Assembly: GCA_008123405.1 (NCBI GenBank)
Contig: VSSA01000001.1
Location: 248,001 to 312,000 of the forward strand
DNA: 64,000 bases
Direction of reading: 5' to 3'
Origin: Nocardioides sp. BGMRC 2183
GTDB lineage: Bacteria > Actinomycetota > Actinomycetes > Propionibacteriales > Nocardioidaceae
The notes beneath the pieces were generated by a model. That model saw nothing but the letters and a program-made list of their open reading frames with translations, was not told where the DNA came from and ran no database searches. Every line of letters starts with the position of its first letter. Positions within the stretch are counted from its first letter, which is position 1. This document shows, piece by piece, positions 1-10,163 of this stretch. The position numbers and the translations under genes are program-made.

Positions 1-258
1 GATGAGCGGGCCCGTCTCGCCGTGGAGTACGCCGAGCGTTTCGCGCTGGACCACCACAGCATCGACGACAGCTTCTGGCAGCGCATGCGCGTGCATTACG
101 CCGACCGTGAGATCGCCGAGCTCTCGATGTGCCTCGGGTCCTGGATCTCGTTCGGGCGCCTCAACCGCGTGCTCGGCCTGGATGCAGCGTGCGTCCTGCC
201 GGGGCACGCGGCCGGCGGGAAGCAGAGCAGCGCTCAGGCGGGCCAGTCGTCCGGATAG
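1..258 (+). CDS. Carboxymuconolactone decarboxylase (CMD/AhpD-like) family protein, 3' part
   Basis: The reading frame is open from the first base (DERARLAVEYAERFALDHH), so the start lies upstream of the window. The visible 85 residues resemble the C-terminal half of CMD/AhpD-fold proteins: a helix beginning DERARLAVEYAERF, then ADREIAELSMCLGSWISFGRLNRVLGLD, the usual closing helix with a W-x5-R-x2-N pattern. The CxxC part of the fold would be upstream and cannot be seen. The last 25 bases overlap the convergent def gene. The substrate is unknown. A second CMD protein lies at 3631. Confidence 0.6.
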   Translation, partial: DERARLAVEYAERFALDHHSIDDSFWQRMRVHYADREIAELSMCLGSWISFGRLNRVLGLDAACVLPGHAAGGKQSSAQAGQSSG

Positions 259-839
259 TCCGCTGCGGCCGCGTCGTGCTGCTTGCGCAGCTTCTTCATC
301 GCCTTCGCCGCGATCCGGTCGCCGAACACGATGCCGTTGGTGTGGTCGGTCTCGTGCTGCAGGCACTTGGCGAGCAGGCCGTCACCGGAGAAGGTGACCG
401 GCTCGCCGTCGAGGCCGACTCCCGTCACTGTCGCGAAGTCGGGACGCGCGCAGCCGATGAACGCGCCTGGGTAGGAGAGGCAGCCCTCGTCGGAGTCGTC
501 GAGGTGGCGCTCCTTGCCCTCGGGGAGCTCGAGCACCGGATTGCAGACCACGCCGACCCAGCGCTGGCCCGACTCGTCTGGACAGTCGAAGACGAACATC
601 GCCACGTCCTCGCCGATCTGACAGGCCGCGAGCCCGACCCCGTCGGCGGCCTCCATCGTGGCGACCATGTCGGCGGCGAGGGAGCGGAGTGCCTCGTCGA
701 AGACCGTGACCTGCTGTTGCGGGTGGTGCATCACGGCGGTGCCCCAGCGGGTGATCGCCCGCACCGTCCCGCCCTCCGGCAGCGGTCCGTGGGGCGCCTG
801 GACGGGGGGTTCCTCGGGAGTGCTGCTGCCGTGTGCCAT
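234..839 (-). CDS. def: Peptide deformylase
   Basis: Metal-dependent removal of the N-formyl group from nascent proteins. All three family motifs are visible: GVGLAACQIG (motif 1), EGCLSYPG with the metal-binding Cys (motif 2) and HETDH (motif 3, two metal His and the catalytic Glu). The length of 201 residues is normal for an actinobacterial deformylase with a short N-terminal extension. An in-frame ATG exists at 851, but a TATGCT -10-like hexamer (852 to 847) covers it and is followed after 7 nt by the ATG at 839, so a leaderless start at 839 is preferred. Confidence 0.95.
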   Translation of the reverse strand: MAHGSSTPEEPPVQAPHGPLPEGGTVRAITRWGTAVMHHPQQQVTVFDEALRSLAADMVATMEAADGVGLAACQIGEDVAMFVFDCPDESGQRWVGVVCNPVLELPEGKERHLDDSDEGCLSYPGAFIGCARPDFATVTGVGLDGEPVTFSGDGLLAKCLQHETDHTNGIVFGDRIAAKAMKKLRKQHDAAAADYPDDWPA

Positions 840-846
840 GGCCGCG

Positions 847-852
847 AGCATA
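847..852 (-). promoter_or_regulatory. Predicted -10 element of def (leaderless)
   Basis: TATGCT on the minus strand, 7 nt upstream of the ATG at 839. This spacing puts the transcription start at or next to the start codon, as in several other genes of this window. Confidence 0.45.
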
Positions 853-858
853 GGTCTC

Positions 859-929
859 CCCGTTGAGTCCGCACTTCGGGCCCGTCGAGTTGTGAGTTGG
901 GGCCCGTTGAATCCGCACTTCGGGGCCCA
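859..929. repeat. Imperfect direct repeat, about 25 bp, period 44 bp
   Basis: Two near-identical units at 859-884 and 903-929, both built around TCCGCACTTCGGG(G)CCC and preceded by CCCGTTGA. The spacer carries a related GAGTTGTGAGTTGGGGCCC segment, and 930-950 continues with a similar AAAGGTACGACTCAAC tail, so the stretch looks like a run of about four 22-nt related units. No coding potential is evident. It separates def from the acyl-CoA dehydrogenase operon. Confidence 0.7.
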
Positions 930-963
930 AAGGTACGACTCAACTTCCAGAGGTGTAGCCGTC

Positions 964-990
964 GGTGTAACTCCAAGTTACAGTTACACC
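964..990. promoter_or_regulatory. Operator-like triple half-site abutting the start codon
   Basis: Three half-sites occur in 27 bp: GTAACT (967-972), AGTTAC (976-981) and AGTTAC (982-987). The first two form the palindrome TGTAACTccaAGTTACA (966-982). The first and third form a perfect 9-bp inverted repeat GGTGTAACT/AGTTACACC (964-972/982-990). The element ends immediately before the ATG at 991. A TetR-type repressor controlling the acyl-CoA dehydrogenase pair is the simplest reading. An mRNA hairpin masking the start codon is the alternative. Confidence 0.7.
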
Positions 991-2355
991 ATGTCCCTGA
1001 TCAGCAACCTCAAGCCGGGTGGCCGGCACGGGGTACCGGCGAGTGAGAGCCGGGACCCGATCGGCTACCTGGTCGCCGGCCTCAACCGCCTGGCACAGAC
1101 CGATCTCCTGGATCGGGTCCGGCTGCGCAAGCCGACCGAGCAGGTCGTCTTCTCCGTCACCCGCTCCGGCTTCAAGACCATCACCCGGGCGTCACGGACC
1201 TTCGCCCGGTCCGGCGAACGTGACCGACCCGGCGTCCGCCCCACGCCCGCCCGGCACAGTGGCACCTTCGACCTCACGCCGAGCGAGGACGAGCAGATGC
1301 TGGTCGACGTGGTGAGTGAGTTCGCGGCTGAGGTGGTGCGCCCTGCCGCCGCGCACGCCGACGACCGGTGCTCCGCGCCCAGCGACCTGATCGACTCGAG
1401 CCTGGAGATCGGCCTGCCGATCCTCGGTCTCCCCGAGGAGCTCGGCGGCGTCGCGGAGCAGCGCTCGGCGACGGCCGGCGTGCTCGTTGCCGAGGCGCTC
1501 GCTCACGGTGACATGGGCCTCGCGGTCGCCGCGCTCGCCCCTGGTTCGGTCGCCACCGCGCTCGGGCTCTGGGGCACCGACGCGCAGCAGCAGACCTACC
1601 TCCCGGCCTTCACTGGCGACGGCGCGCCGGCAGCCACCCTGGCGCTCAACGAACCGCGCGTCCTCTTCGACGTGCTGGCCCCGGCGACCACCGCCACCCG
1701 CTCCGGCGACGGCTATCTGCTCAACGGCACCAAGAGCCTGGTGGCGCGCGGTGCGGACGCCGAGCTGTTCGTGGTCGGTGCAGCCCTGGACGGCGTACCG
1801 ACACTCTTCCTGGTGGAGTCCTCGACCGAGGGCCTGACCGTGGAGGGAGACCCCGCGATGGGTGTGCGTGCCGCATCGATGACCAGTCTCCACCTCACCG
1901 ACGTACGGGTCCCGGCTGACGCCGTGCTGGGCGCCACCGACGGCTCCACCTACACCGAATGCGTGCGCCTCTCCCGCCTTGCCTGGTGTGCTCTCGCCAT
2001 CGGTACGGCGCAGGCGGTGCTCGACTACGTCACGCCGTACGTCAAGGAGCGCGAGGCGTTCGGCGAGCCGGTCGCGCACCGGCAGTCGGTCGCGTTCATG
2101 GTCGCCGACATCGCGATCGAGCTCCAGGCGATGCGCCTGCTCACCTATCGTGCGGCCGCTCGCGCGGCAGCCGGCAAGGACTTCTCGCGGGAGGTTGCGC
2201 TGGCCCGCAAGGCGTGCGCCGACAAGGGCATGCGGATCGGCCTCGACGGGGTGCAGCTCCTCGGAGGCCACGGATTCGTCAAGGAGCACCCGGTCGAGCG
2301 GTGGTACCGCGACCTGCGTGCGATCGGAGTCATGGAAGGGACGGTGCTTGTCTGA
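991..2355 (+). CDS. Acyl-CoA dehydrogenase (first of a coupled pair)
   Basis: FAD-dependent alpha,beta-dehydrogenation of an acyl-CoA thioester. The 454 residues begin with an N-terminal extension of roughly 85 residues (DLLDRVRLRKPTEQVVF), followed by the ACAD core starting FDLTPSEDEQM. The middle domain has GYLLNGTKSLV. The C-terminal domain has QLLGGHGFVKEHPVERWYRD, and a catalytic-base-like Glu sits in GVMEGT. The ATG directly follows the operator-like repeat. The stop overlaps the next start by one base (TGATG), so the pair is probably co-translated and may form a heteromer. The substrate is not deducible. Confidence 0.85.
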   Translation: MSLISNLKPGGRHGVPASESRDPIGYLVAGLNRLAQTDLLDRVRLRKPTEQVVFSVTRSGFKTITRASRTFARSGERDRPGVRPTPARHSGTFDLTPSEDEQMLVDVVSEFAAEVVRPAAAHADDRCSAPSDLIDSSLEIGLPILGLPEELGGVAEQRSATAGVLVAEALAHGDMGLAVAALAPGSVATALGLWGTDAQQQTYLPAFTGDGAPAATLALNEPRVLFDVLAPATTATRSGDGYLLNGTKSLVARGADAELFVVGAALDGVPTLFLVESSTEGLTVEGDPAMGVRAASMTSLHLTDVRVPADAVLGATDGSTYTECVRLSRLAWCALAIGTAQAVLDYVTPYVKEREAFGEPVAHRQSVAFMVADIAIELQAMRLLTYRAAARAAAGKDFSREVALARKACADKGMRIGLDGVQLLGGHGFVKEHPVERWYRDLRAIGVMEGTVLV

Positions 2356-3569
2356 TGCCGATCAACCTGGAAGTTCCCAAGAAGCACCGGGTGCTGATCG
2401 ACCAGGCCCACCAGGTCGCGATGAACATGTTGCGACCGATCTCCCGCAAGTACGACGTCGCCGAGCACGAGTATCCCAAGGAGCTCGACATGCTCGCCGC
2501 GATGATCGACGGGCTCTCCGAGTCCGGCGCCAGCGAGGGTGCCGGCGCCGCCGGGGTACGCCGTGACGCGGCCACCGACGACGCGAGCGTGAAGAACGGC
2601 GCCAACATGGCGTCGGTGACCTCGGTCGCCGAGATGTGCTGGGGAGACACCGGCCTGCTGCTCTCGATGCCGCGGCAGGGACTCGGCAACTCCGCGATCG
2701 CCTCGGTCGCCAGCGACGAGCAGCAGGAGCGGTTCAAGGGCAAGTGGGCCTCGATGGCGATCACCGAGCCGCACTTCGGCTCGGACTCGGCCGCGATCCA
2801 CACCACTGCCGTCCTCGACGGCGACGACTATGTGCTCAACGGCGAGAAGATCTTCGTGACCTCGGGCGAGCGGTCGGACTGCATCGTGGTCTGGGCGACC
2901 CTGGACAAGTCGCTGGGACGTGCCGCGATCAAGTCCTTCGTGGTGGAGAAGGACACTCCCGGAGTCAAGGTGGAGCGGCTGGAGGAGAAGCTCGGCATCC
3001 GCGCCTCCGACACCGCGGTGATCACCTTCACCGACGCCCGGGTGCCGAAGGAGAACCTGCTCGGCGACCCGGAGATCAACGTCGGCAAGGGCTTCGCCGG
3101 CGCGATGGCCACCTTCGACAACACCCGACCGCTGGTTGCAGCGATGGCCGTCGGCTGTGCCCGCGCTGCCCTGGACCTGACCCGCGAGCTGCTTGCGGAC
3201 GCGGGCGTCGAGATCGACTACGACCGCCCTGCCATGCTGCAGTCCGCGGCGGCGGCCCGGTTCCTCCAGCTCGAGTCGGACTGGGAGGGCGGACGCCTGC
3301 TCACGCTCCAGGCGGCCTGGATGGCAGACAACCGCAAGCCGAACTCGCTGGAGGCCTCGATGGCCAAGGCGAAGGCCGGCCGGGTCGGCTCCGATGTCAC
3401 GTTGTCCTGCGTCGAGCTGTGCGCCTCGGTCGGCTACAGCGAGAACGAGCTGTTGGAGAAGTGGGCACGCGACTCCAAGATCCTCGACATCTTCGAGGGG
3501 ACCCAGCAGATTCAGCAGCTGATCGTGGCCCGCCGCGTCCTGGGGCTCTCCAGCGCCGAGCTGAAGTGA
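2355..3569 (+). CDS. Acyl-CoA dehydrogenase (second of a coupled pair)
   Basis: A 404-residue acyl-CoA dehydrogenase. The FAD/substrate region WASMAITEPHFGSDSA and YVLNGEKIFVTSG are canonical, and the catalytic Glu is expected in DIFEGTQQIQ near the C-terminus. The N-terminus MPINLEVPKKHRVLIDQAH is typical of actinobacterial partners of extended ACADs. The start codon shares a base with the preceding stop. A terminator-like hairpin follows 8 bases after the stop. Heteromeric actinobacterial FadE pairs act on steroid or other cyclic acyl-CoAs, so a link with the downstream island is possible but unproven. Confidence 0.88.
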   Translation: MPINLEVPKKHRVLIDQAHQVAMNMLRPISRKYDVAEHEYPKELDMLAAMIDGLSESGASEGAGAAGVRRDAATDDASVKNGANMASVTSVAEMCWGDTGLLLSMPRQGLGNSAIASVASDEQQERFKGKWASMAITEPHFGSDSAAIHTTAVLDGDDYVLNGEKIFVTSGERSDCIVVWATLDKSLGRAAIKSFVVEKDTPGVKVERLEEKLGIRASDTAVITFTDARVPKENLLGDPEINVGKGFAGAMATFDNTRPLVAAMAVGCARAALDLTRELLADAGVEIDYDRPAMLQSAAAARFLQLESDWEGGRLLTLQAAWMADNRKPNSLEASMAKAKAGRVGSDVTLSCVELCASVGYSENELLEKWARDSKILDIFEGTQQIQQLIVARRVLGLSSAELK

Positions 3570-3576
3570 TGTGATG

Positions 3577-3609
3577 GAGGTCCGCCCGTCCTCGGCGCGG
3601 GCGGACCTC
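3577..3609 (+). terminator. Hairpin after the acyl-CoA dehydrogenase pair
   Basis: Perfect 12-bp stem GAGGTCCGCCCG/CGGGCGGACCTC with a 9-nt loop and no T-tract. It may be a terminator or attenuator before the CMD gene at 3631. Confidence 0.5.
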
Positions 3610-3630
3610 ACCACCACGAAGGGTCACGAC

Positions 3631-4176
3631 ATGGTCATTCTCGAGCGGATCTGGGGCCACGTGCGAGTCATGGGGAAGGCGCGGCGCAACCGTGGCGACC
3701 TGCTCGGCTGGTTGGTACGACGACCACAGCTCCTCCTCGCACAAGGCACCTACGAGACGTCCCTCCTGACCATGGGCCGGCTCCCCGCCCCGCTGAAGAC
3801 GTTGGCCGTGGCCAAGGCGGCGATGGTGGTCAACTGCGAGTACTGCCTCGACATCGGCGCCGAGATCGCGCGCACCGAGGGCATCGGCGAGGAGAAGCTG
3901 GTGGCGTTGCTGGAGCCCGAGGGCAACCCGGCACTGTCCGAGGACGAGCAGCTGGTTGTCGGCTTCGCGGCGGCTGTCTCCGCCTCACCGGCGGTGGTGT
4001 CGGAGGAGCTGCGGGAGCAGCTGGAGCGACGGTTCACCCGCACCCAGTTGGCGGAGCTGGCCGCGGAGGTGGCCTGGGAGAACCAGCGGGCTCGCCTCAA
4101 CCAAGCGCTGGGCGTGCGTCCGGCCGGCTTCTCCGACGGGTCCTTCTGCCTGCTTCCTGATCCGGCGCCCCGCTGA
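3631..4176 (+). CDS. Carboxymuconolactone decarboxylase family (AhpD-like) protein
   Basis: A 181-residue all-helical AhpD-fold protein. The redox or catalytic CxxC is visible in VVNCEYCLDIG, and the second helical half contains AELAAEVAWENQRARLNQALG. An in-frame ATG lies at 3571, inside the hairpin following the acyl-CoA dehydrogenase genes. The ATG at 3631 is preferred because GAAGGG lies about 7 nt before it. Such proteins act as alkylhydroperoxidase-like reductants or as decarboxylases. It shares its family with the partial gene at the left edge. Confidence 0.8.
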   Translation: MVILERIWGHVRVMGKARRNRGDLLGWLVRRPQLLLAQGTYETSLLTMGRLPAPLKTLAVAKAAMVVNCEYCLDIGAEIARTEGIGEEKLVALLEPEGNPALSEDEQLVVGFAAAVSASPAVVSEELREQLERRFTRTQLAELAAEVAWENQRARLNQALGVRPAGFSDGSFCLLPDPAPR

Positions 4177-4183
4177 CCCAAGC

Positions 4184-6787
<2,604 letters not shown>

Positions 6788-6812
6788 GTGGCAGCGGCAG
6801 GGCCGGGAGGGG

Positions 6813-7409
6813 TCAGCGGCTGCTGCTGGCGCGTCGGCCTCGTACGACGCCGACGAAGTCCTGGTGCACCGGACTGTCGGCGTCGCGCTGCCACAGCAGC
6901 GCCACCTGGGTCGGCTCCAACCCCCGCACCACGCGGTAGGTGGCGTCCTTGCGGTGGTGCAGGCGAGCCAGCGACATCGGGAGGATGACGACTCCGCTGC
7001 CGCTGGCGGCCACCTCGACAGCGTCCTTCGCGCTCATCGGGGGAAACGCGAGCTGAGCGGCCGACGGCGTCCACCCCGAGGGGTGGGGCAGGATCAGCTG
7101 CTCGTCGCGGAGGTCGTCGAGGTCGATCTCGTCGTGGTCGCCGGCGGCTGCTACAAAGTGCTCCCGACCGACCACCACGACCGGCAGTTCGTCGTACAGC
7201 ACGACGCGGTGCAGCGGCGTGGGCCGCTCCAGCTCGACCGGGAGCCGGCCCAACGTCAGGTCTGCCTCACCCCGGTCGAGGACCGCGCGTTGCTCGGCCT
7301 CGTCGATGGGCAGCAGCTCCAGACGGATCTGCGGATTGCGCTCGCGCCAGACCCGCTTCCACTTGTCCGGGGTGACCCCGGGGACGAAGGCGACTCGTAG
7401 CAACTCCAC
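6813..7409 (-). CDS. LysR-type effector-binding domain protein without HTH
   Basis: The 198 residues begin MELLRVAFVPGVTPDKWKRV and match the periplasmic-binding-like effector domain of LysR regulators (GEADLTLGRLP, LPVVVVGREH, LPMSLARLH). The roughly 60-residue winged-helix DNA-binding domain is missing. Upstream sequence does not extend it, and a -10-like CATACT lies 8 nt before the GTG start, so the short form seems genuine rather than truncated. Stand-alone LysR substrate domains are common in actinobacteria and of unknown function. The C-terminus is rich in Arg and Ser. Confidence 0.75.
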   Translation of the reverse strand: MELLRVAFVPGVTPDKWKRVWRERNPQIRLELLPIDEAEQRAVLDRGEADLTLGRLPVELERPTPLHRVVLYDELPVVVVGREHFVAAAGDHDEIDLDDLRDEQLILPHPSGWTPSAAQLAFPPMSAKDAVEVAASGSGVVILPMSLARLHHRKDATYRVVRGLEPTQVALLWQRDADSPVHQDFVGVVRGRRASSSR

Positions 7410-7570
7410 GCTGCCCGAGTATGCCGAACCGGTCCGACACGGTGCGAGCCAGGCGAACGTCGGTTCACACCGGGCCCAACATCGGGGAAACTGGATGGAC
7501 GATCGACGTCGCCACGCCCAGACTCATTCCGGAGCCGCGAGCCGCGGACGGCGTGAGGAGGTGGTCTGCG

Positions 7571-8029
7571 ATGACCCACTCCGCCGTCGTGCTGCTCAAT
7601 GCCAGCTATGAGCCGCACGACGTGGTCTCCTTCCCGCACGCTGTCCGGATGCTGTTTCGCGGGGTGGCCGTGGTCCACGAGGCCGATGCCGACCGTCGCA
7701 TCGGCCCGCACCCGTGGCCCAAGGTCCTCCGGCTCGTCAGGTACGTCGTCGCCACGTGGATGTACCGTCCCGCGGGCTACGGCCGGGACGCCGTCCTGCG
7801 CCGCGACCGTCGTCGCTGCGCCTACTGCGGCTCCCGCGCCGACACCGTCGACCACGTAGTTCCACGCTCGCGCGGGGGACCGTGGACGTGGACGAACACC
7901 GTCGCTGCCTGCGGTCCGTGCAACGCGCGGAAGGGCAACCGGACACCCGAGGAGGCGGGCATGCGCTTGCGCTTCGAGCCATGGGCTCCGACCCGTGCCG
8001 AACTGGCGGGACGGCAGTGCGCCCGATGA
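7571..8029 (+). CDS. HNH endonuclease family protein
   Basis: A 152-residue protein of the actinobacterial HNH family. The N-terminal part (VLLNASYEPHDVVSFPHAV) is characteristic of this group. The C-terminal HNH fold shows CAYCG, DHVVPRSRGG (first His of the motif), the Asn in WTNTVAACGPCN, and KGNRTPEEAGM. Two CxxC pairs would bind structural zinc. The ATG at 7571 is chosen because GAGGAGG lies 8 nt upstream, while the longer frame to 7421 lacks such a site. The role is unknown, and these genes are usually chromosomal and not linked to restriction systems. Confidence 0.85.
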   Translation: MTHSAVVLLNASYEPHDVVSFPHAVRMLFRGVAVVHEADADRRIGPHPWPKVLRLVRYVVATWMYRPAGYGRDAVLRRDRRRCAYCGSRADTVDHVVPRSRGGPWTWTNTVAACGPCNARKGNRTPEEAGMRLRFEPWAPTRAELAGRQCAR

Positions 8030-8081
8030 CCTCCCCGATGCGGTTTCCGGACGCGGTCTTTGCTACTGTTCCACCGCACTC

Positions 8082-8170
8082 GTCCGGGTGGCGGAATTGG
8101 CAGACGCGCTAGCTTGAGGTGCTAGTGCCCGTATTAGGGCGTGGGGGTTCAAGTCCCCCCTCGGACACCA
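8082..8170 (+). tRNA. tRNA-Leu (anticodon GAG)
   Basis: An 89-nt type II tRNA including encoded CCA. The acceptor stem GTCCGGG pairs with CTCGGAC with one G-T pair. The anticodon stem CTAGC/GCTAG encloses the loop TTGAGGT, giving GAG, which reads CUC/CUU leucine codons. A long variable arm (GCCCGTATTAGGGC) and a T-arm GGGGG-TTCAAGT-CCCCC follow. A strong terminator lies directly downstream. Confidence 0.97.
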
Positions 8171-8174
8171 CTAC

Positions 8175-8213
8175 AACACGGCAACCCCAGGTCTGACCTG
8201 GGGTTGCCGTGTT
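8175..8213 (+). terminator. Terminator of tRNA-Leu
   Basis: Perfect 18-bp stem with a 3-nt loop (CTG), ending GTGTTT. It starts 4 bases after the tRNA CCA and also faces the 3' end of the convergent SDR gene. Confidence 0.9.
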
Positions 8214-8229
8214 TCAGAGACGCTAAATC

Positions 8230-9018
8230 TCAGTGGTGGGTGTGCCCGCAGTTGACGTCGAGGCATTGACCGGTCACCGCGCGGGCGAGGTCGGAGGCGA
8301 GGAACACCACCGTGTTCGCGATGTCGTCGGGTTCGGGCAGCCGGCGTAGGTCGGTGTCGGCGGCGATCTCTTCGTAGATCACCTTCGGGTCCACGTCACG
8401 TTGGGCCGCGAGTCGGCGGAACATCCGCTGGACCGAGTCCGCCCAGATGTAGCCCGGCGCGACCGAGTTGACACGCACGCCCAGTGGGCCGAGCTCCACC
8501 GACAGGCTCCGGGCGAGGGCCAACAGCCCGGCCTTCATGACGCGGTAGGAGCCGAAGTTCGGCAACTGATTCCGGATCACCATCGAGTTGATCATCACGA
8601 CCGAGCCCTGGGACTCGACGAGTGCCGGCACCAGCTTCTTGGTCAGGTTCAATGCCGCCAGCACATTGATCTCCATCCCCTGCCGGATGTCGTCGGGCTC
8701 GGCATCGAGGACCGGCCCGAGCGCGGGCTGGACGAACCCGTTGTGGATCACCGAGTCGATCCGGCCGAAGGCTGCGTGCGCCCGTTCGGCGAGGTTCGTC
8801 ACGGACGCGTCGTCGGTGAGGTCAGCGGACACAGCGACCGCTCTACCGCCGCGACTGCTGATCTCCTCGACCACCGCGTCGAGTCGGGACGCGGTGCGGG
8901 CCGCCACCACCACCCGGGCGCCGGCGGCGGCACTGCGCACCGCGATCGACCGGCCCAGTGCGGGACCGACCCCGGAGACCAGGACGACCTTCCCCTCCAA
9001 CGGGGCATCCATCCTCAT
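8230..9018 (-). CDS. Short-chain dehydrogenase/reductase (SDR)
   Basis: A 262-residue NAD(P)-dependent oxidoreductase. The cofactor loop is unusual, SGVGPALG instead of TGxxxGIG. The catalytic Ser and the Tyr/Lys pair are present in MINSMVIRNQ and GSYRVMKAG, and the C-terminus is VTGQCLDVNCGHTHH. Its ATG overlaps the stop of the upstream NTF2-like gene by four bases (ATGA), so the two are translationally coupled and probably serve one pathway under the divergent TetR regulator. The substrate is unknown. Confidence 0.82.
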   Translation of the reverse strand: MRMDAPLEGKVVLVSGVGPALGRSIAVRSAAAGARVVVAARTASRLDAVVEEISSRGGRAVAVSADLTDDASVTNLAERAHAAFGRIDSVIHNGFVQPALGPVLDAEPDDIRQGMEINVLAALNLTKKLVPALVESQGSVVMINSMVIRNQLPNFGSYRVMKAGLLALARSLSVELGPLGVRVNSVAPGYIWADSVQRMFRRLAAQRDVDPKVIYEEIAADTDLRRLPEPDDIANTVVFLASDLARAVTGQCLDVNCGHTHH

Positions 9019-9374
9019 ACCTGCGCCTCGGGGTCGAGGAGGACGCTGAGCGAGATGATCTTGCCGTCCTCGTCGAACTCGAACAGGTCGGTGGTCGCGA
9101 AGGCAGGCATGCCCTCGCACTGCACCCGCAGCTGTACTCCGGCATAGCGTCCGGTGACCGTGATCGGCGAGGACAGGCTCACCGAGAAGTCCAGAGTGGC
9201 GTTCTGGATGGCGAACGCCCTGATCTCCTCGATCCCGCGGTAGGAACGGACGCCGAGTGGCTCGTGCTGAACGGCATCGTCGGCGAACATCGCGACCAGG
9301 CGGTCGACGTCGTGGTTGGTGTGATGATCCACGTAGGACGCCAGCGCTGCGCAGATCTGGTCTCTGGTGGGCAT
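9015..9374 (-). CDS. NTF2-like/SnoaL-type small protein
   Basis: 119 residues with the pattern of NTF2-like proteins (ketosteroid-isomerase fold): SYVDHHTNHDVDRLVAMFADDAVQHEP followed by beta strands ending FEFDEDGKIISLSVLLDPEAQV. The start is placed at 9374 (MPTRDQ) because AAAGGACC lies upstream, rather than at 9428. It forms a coupled pair with the SDR at 8230. It could be a dehydratase, isomerase or ligand-binding protein, and nothing visible decides this. Confidence 0.75.
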   Translation of the reverse strand: MPTRDQICAALASYVDHHTNHDVDRLVAMFADDAVQHEPLGVRSYRGIEEIRAFAIQNATLDFSVSLSSPITVTGRYAGVQLRVQCEGMPAFATTDLFEFDEDGKIISLSVLLDPEAQV

Positions 9375-9421
9375 GGGTTCGGTCCTTTGATCGAGAGCGG
9401 AACGAGCGGGGAGCGAGGGAC

Positions 9422-9434
9422 TGAACATTGTTCA
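9422..9434. promoter_or_regulatory. Palindromic operator between TetR and NTF2/SDR genes
   Basis: Perfect palindrome TGAACA-T-TGTTCA in the divergent spacer, 18 bp upstream of the TetR -10 hexamer and about 50 bp upstream of the NTF2-like start. Position and symmetry fit an operator for the adjacent TetR protein. Confidence 0.75.
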
Positions 9435-9452
9435 TTCCTCGCTACCGCTGGG

Positions 9453-9458
9453 TACGGT
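9453..9458 (+). promoter_or_regulatory. Predicted -10 element of the TetR gene (leaderless)
   Basis: TACGGT followed after 6 nt by the GTG at 9465. The TGAACATTGTTCA palindrome sits in the -35 region, which would allow autorepression. Confidence 0.5.
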
Positions 9459-9464
9459 GTCCCG

Positions 9465-10082
9465 GTGAGCGGAACCAGCGGACGGACGTCGGTCTACGGT
9501 GATGCCGAAGCGCGTCGCCGCCGCACGCTCGATGTGGCGGCGGAACTGCTGGACGAGGGCGGATACGCGGCCCTGACGATCCGCGCTGTCGCGGAACGGG
9601 CAGGCACCAGTACCGGCCTGATCTACACGTACTTCGCCGACAAGCAGGACATCTTCGTGGCGCTCCTCGAGGAGAGCCAGATCGAGTCGGCTGCCGTCGT
9701 CGCGGCCGCGCCACGCGCGGACGGAGTCGCCGCACTGCTGGAAGCGGTGATCCCCGATGCCGCACGTCAATGGAGGCGTGTCCTCCGGATGACCGGAGCC
9801 TGGCGCGACACCACCAGGACCAGGGAGCGCGACGAACGCGCGTCCGTGCAGCGCCTGCGGGTGAGCTCCGAGCGCTACCTCGACGAGCTGAACCGCGCCA
9901 TCGGCGAGGCGGCTCGTGCCGAGGGGCGGGCGCTCCGCGACGATCCAGCGATGCTGCGGTTCGTGGTGTCGGGACTGACGGGTGTGTCGGACGCCCTCGT
10001 CAACCAGTGGGACGAGGACCTCGACCCTGCGGCGCTCATCGCGTTCACCGCTGCGGCGATCGCCCGCGGCATCACGGCGTGA
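9465..10082 (+). CDS. TetR family transcriptional regulator
   Basis: A 205-residue regulator. The N-terminal HTH is clear: TLDVAAELLDEGGYAALTIR, then AVAERAGTSTGLIYTYFADKQDIFVAL, the classical TetR recognition helix region. The remaining 150 residues are the variable ligand-binding and dimerisation domain. The GTG at 9465 follows a -10-like TACGGT by 6 nt. The gene is divergent from the SDR/NTF2 pair across the TGAACATTGTTCA palindrome, so it most likely represses that pair and itself. No copies of this palindrome were noticed elsewhere in the island. Confidence 0.92.
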   Translation: MSGTSGRTSVYGDAEARRRRTLDVAAELLDEGGYAALTIRAVAERAGTSTGLIYTYFADKQDIFVALLEESQIESAAVVAAAPRADGVAALLEAVIPDAARQWRRVLRMTGAWRDTTRTRERDERASVQRLRVSSERYLDELNRAIGEAARAEGRALRDDPAMLRFVVSGLTGVSDALVNQWDEDLDPAALIAFTAAAIARGITA

Positions 10083-10163
10083 CCAGGGTGCCGAGGTGCG
10101 GGAGCCGATGACGGGGCCGGCCCACGGCTGACCTGGCGGCGGCCGGCCGGAGCTCCGGCGGCT

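Noticed and set aside
129-866. Long plus-strand reading frame opposite def
   Set aside because: It is a shadow frame of the deformylase gene with Arg/Val-rich low-complexity composition and no family resemblance; long antisense frames of this kind occur across the whole window.
8082-8230. tRNA-Leu as integration site for the catabolic island
   Set aside because: No integrase gene and no second copy of the tRNA 3' end were noticed at the right border, so no island boundary can be claimed.
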